DNA of 50,970 bases from Flavobacteriales bacterium. Lineage in GTDB: Bacteria > Bacteroidota > Bacteroidia > Flavobacteriales_E > Vicingaceae. Shown one piece after another: positions 31,767-43,150 of this stretch. The stretch's first letter is position 1. Every line of letters starts with the position of its first letter. Made by a program: the position numbers and the translations under genes. The notes beneath the pieces were generated by a model. The model saw only the letters and a list, made by a program, of their open reading frames with translations. It ran no database searches and was not told where the DNA came from. The stretch lies in assembly GCA_002401955.1 (NCBI GenBank), contig NVUQ01000020.1, forward strand, positions 1 through 50,970. Reading direction: 5' to 3'.

Positions 31767-34253
31767 TTATTTTTTCTTTTTAGCTTTCGCTCTTGCTTTT
31801 TTCTTGGGAGCTTTTTCTTCAATCATTTTTTGAACTTCTTCTAAGGTTAATTTCTCAACTTTAAAAGTTTTTGGCAATTCAATTTTCATTTTTCCTTTAA
31901 TGATATTAAATCTTCCCCAACGTGCTTTCTGAACAGAAATTCCTTCATCATCCCATCTATGGATGTATTTGTCAATTTCTTTTTGTTTTTTTATTTCGAT
32001 TAATTCAACAATATCATCGTGAGTTAGGTTGTCAAAATCATATTTCTTGTTCACATTGATAAACATTCCATTCCATTTGATAAATGGACCAAAACGACCA
32101 ACACCTTTTTGAACTGGTAAGTTTTCATACTCATCAATTGGAGCGTCAGCTGCCTGTTTTTCTTTAATTAGTTCAATGGCTCTAGTTAAGTCAATATTGG
32201 CCATTTCTTCATCTCTTGGAATAGAAACAAACATATCTCCAAATTTAACATAAGGACCAAATCTTCCTTGTGCAACAACAATTTCTTCACCCTCGTGAGT
32301 CCCAATGGTTTTAGGGAATTTAAAAAGCTCTAAAGCGTCTTCTAAACTGATTTTTGCTATTGTTTGTCCAGTTAAAAGACTTGCAAATTTTGCTCCGCCT
32401 TCATCTTCAGTTTTTCCAATTTGAGCCATAGGTCCAAACTTTCCAATACGAACGATTAATGGTCTTCCAGATTCAGGATCATTTCCTAATGCTCTTTCTC
32501 CACTTGCTCGTTCAGCATTTTCTAAGGTATCTTCTATTCTTGCGTGAAATGGATCGTAAAACTCTCCAATCATTTTGTCCCATTGCTTTTGTCCTGCAGC
32601 AACTTCATCAAACTGTTCTTCAATTTGGGCAGTAAAACTATAATCTAATACTTTAGAAAAGTTTTCTACTAAGAAATCTGTAACAACAGTTCCAATATCA
32701 GTTGGGAACATTTTCTTTTTTTCAAAGCCGTAATTCTCTTTTGCAGTTACGTCCGAAATACCTCCGCTCGTTAAAGTAAGCGTATTAAAATCTCTCTGAT
32801 TTCCGTCCCTATCTTCTCTAACAACATAGCCTCTTTTTTGTACTGTAGAAATAGTTGGTGCATATGTAGATGGTCTCCCTATTCCTAGGGCTTCCATTTT
32901 TTTAACTAAACTTGCTTCTGTATATCTTGCAGGATGATGAGAAAAACGTTCTGTTGCAGAAATTTCTTGCATGTTTAATTTCTCACCGACAGTTAATGGA
33001 GGTAAAATACCTTCTTTTTCAGAATTGTTTTCGTCATCAGTTCCTTCTAAATAAACTTTTAAGAATCCATCAAAGATTAAAACTTCCCCTTTTGCAACAA
33101 AGTTTTCTTCTGTTGTTGAGATATTAATTTTTACCGTTGTTTTCTCTAATTTGGCATCACTCATTTGAGAAGCGATGGTTCTTTTCCAGATTAATTCGTA
33201 CAATCTTGTTTGTCCAGGATCTCCCATAAAAGTATGGTCGCTCATATAGGTTGGGCGAATTGCTTCGTGAGCTTCTTGTGCTCCTTTTGTCTTAGTACTA
33301 AATTTTCTTACCTGAGAGTATTCTTCTCCGTAAGAAGTAGTAATTTCTTTTTTAGCTGCACCTATTGCTTCATTAGATAAGTTAACAGAATCGGTTCTCA
33401 TGTAGGTAATCTTTCCTGCTTCATACAAGCGCTGTGCAACCGTCATTGTTTGAGATACTGAAAATCCAAGTTTTCTACTTGCCTCTTGTTGAAGAGTTGA
33501 AGTAGTAAACGGTGCTGCTGGTGATTTTTTAGCAGGTTTAGTTTCTAAGTTGTCGATAGTAAACTCAGCTTCTGCACATTTTTCTAAGAAGGTTTGAGCT
33601 TCTGATTTGGTCTTAAAGCGTTGTGGTAATTCTGCTTTTAAGATTGCGTTGTTACTAACCACAAAATTTGCGACTACTTTATATGATGAAGTGTATTTAA
33701 AATCTAAGATTTCATTTTCACGCTCAACGATTAAACGAACTGCAACAGATTGAACTCTACCTGCAGATAAAGAAGGTTTAATTTTTTTCCATAAAACTGG
33801 AGAAAGTTCATAACCTACTAATCTGTCTAATACTCTACGAGCTTGTTGAGCATCAACTAAATCTTTATTTATTTTTCGTGGATTCTCTACTGCTTTTGTA
33901 ATAGCAGATTTAGTAATCTCATGAAACACAATTCTTTTTGTTTTTTCTTCCTTAAGATTTAAGGCTTCTAACAAGTGCCAAGAAATGGCTTCTCCCTCGC
34001 GATCCTCATCACTCGCTAACCAAACTGTTTCAGCAGTTTTGGATAATTTTCTTAATTCAGCAACAATTTTCTTTTTGTCATCAGGGATAACATAGTCTGG
34101 TTCAAAATTATTTTCAATATCTACTGAGATATTTTTACCAGGTAAATCTCTGATATGTCCAAAACTCGATTTTACAGTAAAATCTTTTCCAAGAAATTTT
34201 TCTATTGTTTTTGCTTTCGCAGGTGACTCGACAATTACTAGATTCTTCGCCAT
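31767..34253 (-). CDS. topA: DNA topoisomerase I
   Basis: It relaxes negatively supercoiled DNA (type IA). The N-terminal Toprim domain begins VESPAKAKTIEKFLG (residues 7-21), the acidic DxD-type residues are in SDEDREGEAISWH, and the active-site tyrosine is in ITYMRTDSVNLS near residue 283. The 828 residues end in several topoisomerase C-terminal repeats (GRFGPYVKFGD-like units) and a lysine/alanine-rich tail; the zinc fingers of E. coli TopA are absent, as is common in this phylum. It is divergent from miaB. Confidence 0.95.
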   Translation of the reverse strand: MAKNLVIVESPAKAKTIEKFLGKDFTVKSSFGHIRDLPGKNISVDIENNFEPDYVIPDDKKKIVAELRKLSKTAETVWLASDEDREGEAISWHLLEALNLKEEKTKRIVFHEITKSAITKAVENPRKINKDLVDAQQARRVLDRLVGYELSPVLWKKIKPSLSAGRVQSVAVRLIVERENEILDFKYTSSYKVVANFVVSNNAILKAELPQRFKTKSEAQTFLEKCAEAEFTIDNLETKPAKKSPAAPFTTSTLQQEASRKLGFSVSQTMTVAQRLYEAGKITYMRTDSVNLSNEAIGAAKKEITTSYGEEYSQVRKFSTKTKGAQEAHEAIRPTYMSDHTFMGDPGQTRLYELIWKRTIASQMSDAKLEKTTVKINISTTEENFVAKGEVLIFDGFLKVYLEGTDDENNSEKEGILPPLTVGEKLNMQEISATERFSHHPARYTEASLVKKMEALGIGRPSTYAPTISTVQKRGYVVREDRDGNQRDFNTLTLTSGGISDVTAKENYGFEKKKMFPTDIGTVVTDFLVENFSKVLDYSFTAQIEEQFDEVAAGQKQWDKMIGEFYDPFHARIEDTLENAERASGERALGNDPESGRPLIVRIGKFGPMAQIGKTEDEGGAKFASLLTGQTIAKISLEDALELFKFPKTIGTHEGEEIVVAQGRFGPYVKFGDMFVSIPRDEEMANIDLTRAIELIKEKQAADAPIDEYENLPVQKGVGRFGPFIKWNGMFINVNKKYDFDNLTHDDIVELIEIKKQKEIDKYIHRWDDEGISVQKARWGRFNIIKGKMKIELPKTFKVEKLTLEEVQKMIEEKAPKKKARAKAKKKK

Positions 34254-34396
34254 TCATTTAAGGGTTTAAGAATTATTATTTTTTGCAAAGAAATGAAATA
34301 AAAAATGGATAATCCAAATTGATTGTCAAATTAGGCTTCTTATATTATAAAATAATATACTTTTTTTTAATACGCAAATATTTGTTTTTATGTCAT

Positions 34397-34429
34397 TTTG
34401 TCATTCAATATAAAAAATAAGTAATTTTG
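34397..34429 (+). promoter_or_regulatory. Bacteroidota-type promoter of miaB
   Basis: TTTG at 34397-34400 and TAATTTTG at 34422-34429, spaced by 21 nt, match the phylum consensus. Transcription would start near 34435, leaving a leader of under 10 nt before the ATG at 34444. The rest of the 190-bp divergent gap toward topA shows no other clear element. Confidence 0.75.
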
Positions 34430-34443
34430 TTCTCCGAAGTAAG

Positions 34444-35895
34444 ATGTCTATGGAAACAGGAAATAAGATTATTGATGAGTCGGTTCAAGGAAGTGCAACA
34501 ACGCTTGAATCAAACCAGAATGGAAATAGAAAAGTTTATATTGAGAGTTATGGTTGTCAAATGAATTTTTCTGATAGTGAGATTGTGGCTTCAATTTTGG
34601 CTAAAGATGGATTTAATACTACTAAAAATCTTGAAGAGGCTGATGTAGTACTTGTAAATACCTGTTCTATTAGAGAAAAGGCAGAACAAACAGTTAGGCA
34701 ACGATTGCGTTCATTTCAGAAAGCGAAAAAAGAAAAGCCAGAAATGATTATTGGCGTTTTGGGTTGTATGGCTGAGCGTTTAAAACATAAGTTTTTAGAG
34801 GAAGAAAAGTTGGTTGACATTGTTGTTGGACCTGATGCGTATAGAGATTTACCAAATCTTGTAAAACAAGTAGACGAAGGAAAAAAAGCGGTAAATGTTC
34901 TTTTATCCAAAGAAGAAACTTACGCTGATATTAGCCCCGTAAGGTTATTAAGCAATGGTGTTTCGGCATTTATTTCAATTACAAGAGGGTGTGATAATAT
35001 GTGCACCTTTTGTGTAGTGCCTTATACAAGGGGCAGGGAAAGAAGTAGAAGTCCTGAAACAATACTAAACGAAGCAAAAGACTTGTTTGCTAATGGATAT
35101 AGAGAAGTTACATTATTGGGGCAAAATGTAGATTCTTATTTGTGGTATGGAAAAGAAGGTTTAAAAAAAGATTACAAAAATTTATCAGAAGAAGAAAAGG
35201 CAAAAAGCATAAATTTTGCTCAATTGATGGAACAGGTAGCACTGGTTAGTCCAAAATTAAGAGTCCGTTTTTCAACTTCACACCCAAAAGATATTACGGA
35301 TGAGTTTTTAGAAATGATGGCTAAATACGATAATATCTGTAAATATATTCACTTACCGTTTCAGAGTGGAAATACTAGAGTGTTAGAGAAAATGAATAGA
35401 GGCTATACTCGTGAATGGTATATGGGAAGAATTGATAAGATTAAAGAGGTAATGCCAACCTGTGCTATTTCTGCAGATATTATAGCTGGTTTTTGCTCTG
35501 AAACTGAAGAAGAGCATAAGGAGACATTGTCTATGATGGAGTATGTGAAATATGATTTTGCATATATGTTTAAATATTCTGAGCGACCAAATACTCAGGC
35601 AGCTAAGAAGTTTGAAGATGATGTAAGTGAGGAGGAAAAAAGCAGAAGATTGTCGGAAATAGTTGCTTTACAAAGAGGTCATTCTTTAGTAGCAAATAAA
35701 GGTTATGTTGGAAAAACCTTTGAAGTACTAGTGGAGAAAACATCTAAAAAATCAGATCAAGAATTAGCAGGAAGAACTTCACAGAATACGGTGGTTGTTT
35801 TTCCTAAAGAAAACTATAAAATTGGAGATTATGTTATGGTTAAAGTTGATAACTGTACTGGAGGAACTCTATTGGGAAAGGCTGTAAATAATTAG
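34444..35895 (+). CDS. miaB: tRNA-2-methylthio-N6-isopentenyladenosine37 synthase
   Basis: A radical-SAM enzyme that methylthiolates i6A37 in tRNAs reading UNN codons. Order of domains: UPF0004 domain with three cluster cysteines (YGCQMN, NTCSIRE, LGCMAER), radical SAM core with CDNMCTFC, and a C-terminal TRAM domain. The full 483 residues are present, with a slightly extended, polar N-terminus of about 28 residues before [12 protein letters not shown]. Two ATGs lie close together (34444 and 34450). It is followed after 54 bp by the sigma-54 activator. Confidence 0.94.
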   Translation: MSMETGNKIIDESVQGSATTLESNQNGNRKVYIESYGCQMNFSDSEIVASILAKDGFNTTKNLEEADVVLVNTCSIREKAEQTVRQRLRSFQKAKKEKPEMIIGVLGCMAERLKHKFLEEEKLVDIVVGPDAYRDLPNLVKQVDEGKKAVNVLLSKEETYADISPVRLLSNGVSAFISITRGCDNMCTFCVVPYTRGRERSRSPETILNEAKDLFANGYREVTLLGQNVDSYLWYGKEGLKKDYKNLSEEEKAKSINFAQLMEQVALVSPKLRVRFSTSHPKDITDEFLEMMAKYDNICKYIHLPFQSGNTRVLEKMNRGYTREWYMGRIDKIKEVMPTCAISADIIAGFCSETEEEHKETLSMMEYVKYDFAYMFKYSERPNTQAAKKFEDDVSEEEKSRRLSEIVALQRGHSLVANKGYVGKTFEVLVEKTSKKSDQELAGRTSQNTVVVFPKENYKIGDYVMVKVDNCTGGTLLGKAVNN

Positions 35896-35949
35896 AAATT
35901 GATAATTAAAGATTCAAAATAAATAATCTCAAATCATTAATTAGAAAAA

Positions 35950-37206
35950 ATGAATACGCAACAAATAAAACAACGGTTTGGTATTATAGGAAATACTCCT
36001 GAACTTGATAGAGCTATTGAGGTTGCTGCGCAGGTGGCTATAACAGATTTATCGGTTTTAATTACTGGAGAAAGTGGTGTTGGAAAAGAGGTTATGCCTC
36101 AAATTATTCATCAATTAAGTGCTCGTAAACACAATAAATATATTGCTGTAAATTGTGGGGCTATTCCTGAAGGAACAATAGATTCGGAGTTGTTTGGTCA
36201 TGAAAAAGGAGCATTTACTGGAGCGCACGATTCTCGTAAAGGTTATTTTGAGGTTGTTGATGGTGGAACCATTTTTTTAGATGAAGTTGCTGAATTACCA
36301 GTTCAAACTCAAGTGAGGTTGTTAAGGGTTTTAGAAACTGGTGAATTTATAAAGGTAGGCTCATCAAAAGTGATAAAAACTGATGTAAGAATTGTTACCG
36401 CGACAAACGTAAATATTCCTGAAGCAATAAGAAAAGGAAAGTTTAGAGAAGATTTGTTTTACCGTTTAAATACGGTACCTATTCAATTACCAGCTTTGCG
36501 AGAGAGAAAAGAAGACATTCATTTATTATTTAGAAAATTTGCTGCAGATTTTGCAAATAAATACAGAATGCCAACAGTAAAGTTGTCTGCTGAAGCTGTT
36601 AGTTTATTAGAGAATTATCGGTGGAAAGGGAATATTAGACAGTTAAAAAATATTGCTGAACAAATTTCCGTTATTGAGAGTTCGAGAGACATCGATATGA
36701 ATATTTTGTTGAAATATTTACCAGAAGATCATAATCAAAATTTACCAACGATATACAAAGGTGGAGAAAGCTCAGATTTATCGGAAAGAGATATTTTATA
36801 TAAAGTTTTGTTTGATTTAAAGGGGGATGTAACGGAATTAAAAAACATTGTAGTAGGGTTAATTCAGAACAATGATGGTGATCTTTCTAGTGTTGTTAAT
36901 AACCCTGCAATAATGCAGAGCGTACAGCGTCTATATGAGGATGAACAACAACAAAAATCAGAAGACCCAAAAATTTATACCCCACAAATAATCCCTAAAG
37001 AAGAGTTGTTGGACACGGAGGGGGGGCGAAGTGTACAAAATGAGCTTGTTGTTGAAGAGTCATTATCCTTAGCTGATAAAGAAAAAGAGATGATTATTAA
37101 AGCACTTAAAAAATATAGTGGAAAGAGAAAAAAAGCAGCAGAGGAATTAGGAATTTCAGAAAGAACACTTTATCGAAAAATTAAAGAATATTCTATAGAT
37201 AATTGA
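35950..37206 (+). CDS. Sigma-54-dependent transcriptional activator without receiver domain
   Basis: A 418-residue AAA+ activator. The central domain has Walker A GESGVGKE (about residues 39-46), the sigma-54 contact loop GAFTGAHD, Walker B GGTIFLDEV, and FYRLNTVPIQLPALRERKEDI. The C-terminus has a Fis-type helix-turn-helix (KKYSGKRKKAAEELGISERTLYRKI). It starts about 20 residues before the AAA+ domain and so lacks any N-terminal sensor, suggesting control by level or by a partner. A variable region of about 100 residues (270-375) links AAA+ and HTH. It overlaps lptE by 4 bp, a pairing that hints at envelope regulation. Confidence 0.9.
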   Translation: MNTQQIKQRFGIIGNTPELDRAIEVAAQVAITDLSVLITGESGVGKEVMPQIIHQLSARKHNKYIAVNCGAIPEGTIDSELFGHEKGAFTGAHDSRKGYFEVVDGGTIFLDEVAELPVQTQVRLLRVLETGEFIKVGSSKVIKTDVRIVTATNVNIPEAIRKGKFREDLFYRLNTVPIQLPALRERKEDIHLLFRKFAADFANKYRMPTVKLSAEAVSLLENYRWKGNIRQLKNIAEQISVIESSRDIDMNILLKYLPEDHNQNLPTIYKGGESSDLSERDILYKVLFDLKGDVTELKNIVVGLIQNNDGDLSSVVNNPAIMQSVQRLYEDEQQQKSEDPKIYTPQIIPKEELLDTEGGRSVQNELVVEESLSLADKEKEMIIKALKKYSGKRKKAAEELGISERTLYRKIKEYSIDN

Positions 37207-37700
37207 GAAGCATAATATACATATTGGCTTGTATTATTGCACTTGGATGCAAAGTAAATTATTCATTTACTGGAGCATCTATTGCTGAGGATGTAAAAAC
37301 TGTTTCCGTAAAAACATTTCAGAGTTATGCACCTTTGGCGAACGCTAATATAAGTCAAACATTTACCGAAGCACTAAAGGATAAGTTTTTATCGCAAACA
37401 AATCTAGATTTGATTGCTAAAGATGGCGATTTAAGATTTGAAGGGTCGATTACTGGATACAATGTGACATCTGTAGCAATACAAGGTAATGAAACTGCAG
37501 CATTAAATCGATTAACCATTACTGTTAAAGTAAAGTTTACCAACACAAAAGATGAAAAGTTGGATTATGAGACTAATTTTTCTAGGTATACGGATTATGA
37601 AAGTTCTCAAAATTTAGCAAGTATTGAAGATGGTTTGATAACAGAAATTAATGATCAATTAACACAAGATATTTTTAATAAAGCAGTAAGTAATTGGTAA
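37203..37700 (+). CDS. lptE: LPS assembly lipoprotein LptE-like
   Basis: A 165-residue outer membrane lipoprotein: signal peptide ending in the lipobox ALGC (Cys16), then a domain with the VKTVSVKTFQSYAPLANANISQ start typical of Bacteroidota LptE, which plugs the LptD barrel for lipopolysaccharide delivery. The start codon is TTG, overlapping the stop of the activator gene by 4 bp (TTGA), so the two are coupled. No ATG fits before the signal peptide. The next gene begins directly after the stop. Confidence 0.83.
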   Translation: MRSIIYILACIIALGCKVNYSFTGASIAEDVKTVSVKTFQSYAPLANANISQTFTEALKDKFLSQTNLDLIAKDGDLRFEGSITGYNVTSVAIQGNETAALNRLTITVKVKFTNTKDEKLDYETNFSRYTDYESSQNLASIEDGLITEINDQLTQDIFNKAVSNW

Positions 37701-38531
37701 ATGCAAGTCAATAATTTCATACACTATTTAAATTTTCCAGAGAAGCTTTCCGCTGTTACTGAAGAGGAAATCACTCATGTAGTTAAAGAGTTTCCATATT
37801 GCCAGACTGGTCAGTTAATGTATGCTATTCAATTAAATGCTAACAATAGTATTTTGTTTGAAGAACAACTAAAAAAAGCAGCTTCCATTTGCCCAGACAG
37901 AACTAAATTGTTTGAGTATATTCAATTACAAAAGGAAATAACACCTTTAAGCAAAGAGGTAAAAGAAGAAATAATTACCCAGAAAAAAGAAGAGGGTGTT
38001 GAAACTAAAACAGAGAAAGACTCTGTTGTTGCTGACGATAAATTTGTTCCTGTAGAAGGAAAAGATGAATTAGATATTTTAGAAAAAGAATATTTAACGG
38101 CTGCTATTAGTAGTACTATTTTATTGGAGTCGGATAATGCTCAAGAAGAAATTATAGAAGAAAAAGAAGTGAATTTATTTGATGATTCAATTTCTCATTC
38201 TTTTTCTTCTTGGTTAAAACACTATAGTGGACAAGAACAAAATGCTGATTTAAAGGAAGAAAAAGAGCTTAACCAAGACATTATTAATAAGTTTATACAA
38301 GAGGATCCAAGAATAAAACCAAAGAAAACAGTATTTTATTCTCCAACCAATATGGCACGGATAAGCGTTACTGATTCAGGAGTTGTAAGCGAAACTTTGG
38401 CTCTAATTCATGTAGATCAAGGTAATTATCAGGAGGCAATTAACGCCTATGAAAAATTATCCTTGAAAAATCCAAAAAAAAGCAGTTATTTTGCATCCCA
38501 GATTAAAATTTTGAAACAAAAGTTAAAGTAA
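37701..38531 (+). CDS. Conserved protein between lptE and secG, with C-terminal TPR-like helices
   Basis: A 276-residue cytoplasmic protein, no signal peptide or membrane segment. The N-terminus (residues 1-80) is helical with the FPYCQTGQLMYAIQL stretch; the middle (90-200) is acidic and low complexity, probably disordered; the C-terminus (about 225-276, LALIHVDQGNYQEAINAYEKLSLKNPKKSSYFASQI) is a TPR-like hairpin. It begins directly after the lptE stop and overlaps secG by 1 bp. I do not recognise a defined function; the location suggests an envelope or secretion link. Confidence 0.7.
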   Translation: MQVNNFIHYLNFPEKLSAVTEEEITHVVKEFPYCQTGQLMYAIQLNANNSILFEEQLKKAASICPDRTKLFEYIQLQKEITPLSKEVKEEIITQKKEEGVETKTEKDSVVADDKFVPVEGKDELDILEKEYLTAAISSTILLESDNAQEEIIEEKEVNLFDDSISHSFSSWLKHYSGQEQNADLKEEKELNQDIINKFIQEDPRIKPKKTVFYSPTNMARISVTDSGVVSETLALIHVDQGNYQEAINAYEKLSLKNPKKSSYFASQIKILKQKLK

Positions 38532-38914
38532 TGGTATATATAATTTCAGTATTGGTAATAATCGTTTGTGTACTTTTAGTACTAATTGTATTAGTCCAAA
38601 ACCCAAAAGGTGGTTTAGATTCAGCATTTTCTACTAACAATCAAGTAATGGGGGTTAGAAAAACAACAGATTTTTTAGAGAAAGCAACATGGACTATGGG
38701 AATAGCATTGGTAGTTTTAAGTATTTCATCAGCAGCAGTTACTAGTTCTGCTTCTGCACCTTCAGATGATGATGGTGGTGTTCAGTCAAAAATGACAGAA
38801 CAAATTGATGAGAAAGCAATGCCTTCTGCTCCAGTAACAAATGGAATACCTCTTCCAAATGCAGAAACTCCTGCAGGAGCTGGACAACCAGCACCAGTAG
38901 ATAAAGGGGAGTAA
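38531..38914 (+). CDS. secG: Preprotein translocase subunit SecG
   Basis: Small subunit of the SecYEG inner-membrane channel. Two transmembrane helices lie at about residues 2-22 and 53-75, with the conserved VLIVLVQNPKGGLDSAF between them and the FLEKATW motif before the second helix. At 127 residues it is longer than the classical protein because of a 50-residue Ser/Pro/Ala-rich tail, common in this phylum. It overlaps the previous gene by 1 bp and is followed by a strong terminator. Confidence 0.92.
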   Translation: MVYIISVLVIIVCVLLVLIVLVQNPKGGLDSAFSTNNQVMGVRKTTDFLEKATWTMGIALVVLSISSAAVTSSASAPSDDDGGVQSKMTEQIDEKAMPSAPVTNGIPLPNAETPAGAGQPAPVDKGE

Positions 38915-38930
38915 AAAATAAGATTTTATG

Positions 38931-38974
38931 AAAAAGTGTCAGTTAAATAATATTTATCTGACACTTTTTTTATG
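38931..38974 (+). terminator. Terminator of the lptE-secG operon
   Basis: Perfect stem aaaaagtgtcag (38931-38942)/ctgacacttttt (38958-38969) with an AU-rich loop of 15 nt and a following T-run. It separates secG from groES. Confidence 0.9.
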
Positions 38975-39072
38975 GAATAAGAAAGATTGTCTTGCTTAAA
39001 GCTGTTTTATCTAATTGGTATGAAATGTGACAAGCTTCAGAAAGAAAAAATATTCATATTAAAACATAAATT

Positions 39073-39348
39073 ATGGCAATTAAAATTAAACCACTTGCAG
39101 ATAGAGTAATTATTGAAGCTGCAGCTGCTGAAGAAAAAACGGCAGGTGGAATTATTATTCCAGACACAGCAAAAGAAAAACCTCAAAGAGGAAAAGTTGT
39201 GGCTGTAGGGAATGGGAAACCAGATGAGCCTATGACTGTTAAAACAGGAGATTTGGTGCTTTACGGAAAATACGCAGGAACTGAAGTTACTGTTGAGGGC
39301 AAAGATTATTTAATTATGCGAGAAGCTGATGTTTTCGCAATCGTATAA
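39073..39348 (+). CDS. groES: Co-chaperonin GroES
   Basis: The 91-residue lid of the GroEL chaperonin. It begins [15 protein letters not shown] and has the mobile loop [21 protein letters not shown] (split by the usual GGI). Full length. No CIRCE operator (TTAGCACTC inverted repeat) is present in the 100 bp upstream, so heat control, if any, works differently. groEL follows after 66 bp of AT-rich sequence, presumably on the same mRNA. Confidence 0.96.
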   Translation: MAIKIKPLADRVIIEAAAAEEKTAGGIIIPDTAKEKPQRGKVVAVGNGKPDEPMTVKTGDLVLYGKYAGTEVTVEGKDYLIMREADVFAIV

Positions 39349-39414
39349 TTAGAAATTAAAATAATTAGAAATTAATCTCAAATTTCTAATCACAAATCAT
39401 AAATTAAGAATTAA

Positions 39415-41055
<1,641 letters not shown>

Positions 41056-41089
41056 CAGCGAATCGCTGTAGATAATTAATTATATTTGA

Positions 41090-41127
41090 CCCTCATTCGT
41101 TAACTAACGAATGAGGGTTTAATTTTT
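41090..41127 (+). terminator. Terminator of groES-groEL
   Basis: Stem ccctcattcgtt (41090-41101)/aacgaatgaggg (41106-41117) with a four-base loop and a T-rich tail. A smaller hairpin, acagcg/cgctgt, lies directly after the groEL stop (41055-41070). Confidence 0.88.
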
Positions 41128-41132
41128 ATAGT

Positions 41133-41315
41133 ATGAAATTACATCTAACACAAAAAATAGGGATTGGAGGAATAGCCTTTGTTTCATTGATAGCAATGGT
41201 ATTTTATTTTGGAGGATGTTTTTCTCCATTTATTTTTGCTATTTCTATTCCGTTTTGTGTGTTAATTTTAATAGGGCATTCAATTAATAATTCTCGAAAA
41301 ATAAAAAACAGTTGA
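41133..41315 (+). CDS. Small membrane protein of unknown function
   Basis: A 60-residue protein that is mostly two adjacent hydrophobic segments (about residues 9-27 and 30-49) with a short charged C-terminus (NNSRKIKNS). Its stop codon overlaps the TTG start of the methyltransferase gene by 4 bp, which supports it being real and cotranslated. No family recognised. Confidence 0.55.
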   Translation: MKLHLTQKIGIGGIAFVSLIAMVFYFGGCFSPFIFAISIPFCVLILIGHSINNSRKIKNS

Positions 41316-41968
41316 ACACCTTTCAAAAATATTTAAGCCATTTTTATCGAATAGTAGTTGAAAAAACAACTAGCGAGTATAATTCAGAATTAATTGTGGC
41401 GATTCAAGAAGGTCGATATGTACTCAATACAAGAAATTCAAATTATTCTTTTGCGAGTTTACACCGTGTTTTTCAGAAAGCATTAAATAAGATTGAAATA
41501 AATAATTCGAAATCTATTTTGCTTTTGGGTTGTGGAGCAGGAAGTATTCCTACTATTATTTATAAAGAGTTAGGGCTTAATCCTCAAATAGATGCAGTAG
41601 AGATTGATGAGAAAGTAATAGCATTAGGTAATAAATATTTTGGCTTAAATCAGTACCCTAATTTAAATGTTGTGATAGATGATGCAATAAATTTTATTGA
41701 AAAAACAGATAATAAATACGACATCATATTGGTTGATTTGTTTAAAGGAATTAATGTTCCTGAGGAATTTTTAAAGCAATATTTTTTTGAGAGTTTAAAA
41801 TCATTACTCAAAAATAACGGTGAAGTGTTGCTGAATTATGTTGCTTATAATTATGAAACAAAACAACAGGTTTTGACTATAGAAAAAGCATTAGAATCAA
41901 CTTTTCCTCAAAGTTTAAAAACATACCAGCTAGAAAGGATTAACCGAATTTTTTACGTTAAGAAATAA
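41312..41968 (+). CDS. Spermidine synthase-like SAM-dependent methyltransferase fold protein
   Basis: A 218-residue Rossmann-fold protein of the spermidine synthase-like group: motif I ILLLGCGAGSIPTIIYKE (about residues 69-86), acidic loop DAVEIDEKVIALGNKYF, and DIILVDLFKGINVPEEF. It lacks an obvious aminopropyl-donor pocket signature, so polyamine synthesis is uncertain and the class is often annotated simply as methyltransferase. The start is TTG, coupled by a 4-bp overlap to the small membrane protein. Confidence 0.75.
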   Translation: MNTFQKYLSHFYRIVVEKTTSEYNSELIVAIQEGRYVLNTRNSNYSFASLHRVFQKALNKIEINNSKSILLLGCGAGSIPTIIYKELGLNPQIDAVEIDEKVIALGNKYFGLNQYPNLNVVIDDAINFIEKTDNKYDIILVDLFKGINVPEEFLKQYFFESLKSLLKNNGEVLLNYVAYNYETKQQVLTIEKALESTFPQSLKTYQLERINRIFYVKK

Positions 41969-42002
41969 AAAAAGCTCCTAAAATAATTTTAGGAGCTTTT
42001 AA
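41966..42002. terminator. Bidirectional terminator
   Basis: Stem aaaagctcctaaaa/ttttaggagctttt with a two- to four-base loop, A-run before and T-run after. It ends the methyltransferase transcript on the plus strand and the secreted-protein gene at 42016 on the minus strand. Confidence 0.9.
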
Positions 42003-42015
42003 TAGGTTTATTTTT

Positions 42016-42471
42016 TTAAAGATCGAAATCAGGTTCAGCAGCTTTCGCGTATTTTTTCTTTTTTGGTTTGATATTTTTCACAAAAAGGACGTTTACCAAT
42101 TCTTCATCAGCAGTTAAAATAACATTGCTAATACCATTAACAACATTTATCTCTGTTTCTTCTTCTTTTTCGTTGTACTTAAACTTCATGTCTAGTTTCT
42201 CGTAAGTATCGTCTTCAAATTTTAAAAACATGTTTTTAAAATCAACATTTCCATTTTTTACAGTTACTTTTCCGTAAAAACAATCAGCCATACTTCCTTT
42301 ACGTATAGTAATGATAACATTGTCGTAAATTCCGTCACTAACATTAGTAGCGCCTCTTTTTTCAAAAACTTTTGCATATTTTGAGTAGCAAGTTAATTGC
42401 ACAGTATTACTTTGTGAAAAAAAAGGAGAAGCAATTATGGTAAATATTAAAATGGGTATAATTTTTTTCAT
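42016..42471 (-). CDS. Secreted protein of unknown function
   Basis: A 151-residue protein with a signal peptide (MKKIIPILIFTIIASPFFSQ), then a predicted beta-rich domain (YSKYAKVFEKRGATNVSDGIYDNVIITIRKG at about 29-59 and the following strands) and a lysine-rich C-terminus ending in PDFDL. No family recognised. It is alone on the minus strand between two plus-strand units, with a shared terminator at its 3' end. Confidence 0.65.
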   Translation of the reverse strand: MKKIIPILIFTIIASPFFSQSNTVQLTCYSKYAKVFEKRGATNVSDGIYDNVIITIRKGSMADCFYGKVTVKNGNVDFKNMFLKFEDDTYEKLDMKFKYNEKEEETEINVVNGISNVILTADEELVNVLFVKNIKPKKKKYAKAAEPDFDL

Positions 42472-42573
42472 GTTTTTTATTTTAGTGGATATAAAGATAA
42501 ATATACTTTATTTATTCTCTAAATTTGATAGCTATTATTTTGTATTTTAATAGTTTGAAAATAGAATGATAAT

Positions 42574-43146
42574 ATGAGTATAAATTTAATTAAAAATAAC
42601 TTTCTTGAAGCAAGTCAATTATTAGACCAATTTATTAATAATGAGAATAATTTGCAGCAAATTGAAGCAGGTGCTAAAATTATGGTAGAAGCTGTTAAGG
42701 GTGGTGGAAAGATAATTTCATGTGGTAATGGTGGCTCTATGTGTGACGCCATGCATTTTGCAGAAGAAATGACGGGTAGATTTAGAGAGAATCGAAAAGC
42801 ATTACCAGCTGTTTCAATTTCAGACGCTTCGCACATTAGTTGTGTAGGAAATGATTATGGTTATGATGAAATATTTTCTCGTTATGTTGATTCTTTAGGG
42901 AAAGCTGAAGATGTTTTATTAGCCATTAGTACAAGTGGAAATTCAAATAATGTTATAAAAGCAGCTAAAATTGCTAAAGAAAGAGGAGTTAAAGTGGTTG
43001 GATTAACTGGAAAAGATGGTGGAGAATTAGCCGCTTTGTGTGATGTGGAAATAAGAGTTGCTCATATGGGATATGCAGATAGAATTCAAGAAATTCATAT
43101 CAAAATAATTCATTCATTTATTCATTATATAGAAGAAAACTTATAA
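42574..43146 (+). CDS. gmhA: D-sedoheptulose 7-phosphate isomerase
   Basis: A SIS-domain enzyme that makes D-glycero-D-manno-heptose 7-phosphate for lipopolysaccharide or S-layer heptose. The 190-residue protein shows [23 protein letters not shown] (split around the sugar-binding serine), [15 protein letters not shown] and the C-terminal helix [18 protein letters not shown] with the metal/active-site Glu and His of GmhA. No other heptose genes are in the window. yifB starts 4 bp after its stop. Confidence 0.9.
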   Translation: MSINLIKNNFLEASQLLDQFINNENNLQQIEAGAKIMVEAVKGGGKIISCGNGGSMCDAMHFAEEMTGRFRENRKALPAVSISDASHISCVGNDYGYDEIFSRYVDSLGKAEDVLLAISTSGNSNNVIKAAKIAKERGVKVVGLTGKDGGELAALCDVEIRVAHMGYADRIQEIHIKIIHSFIHYIEENL

Positions 43147-43150
43147 TCCA

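Noticed and set aside
38971-39072. CIRCE heat-shock operator upstream of groES
   Set aside because: No TTAGCACTC/GAGTGCTAA inverted repeat is present.
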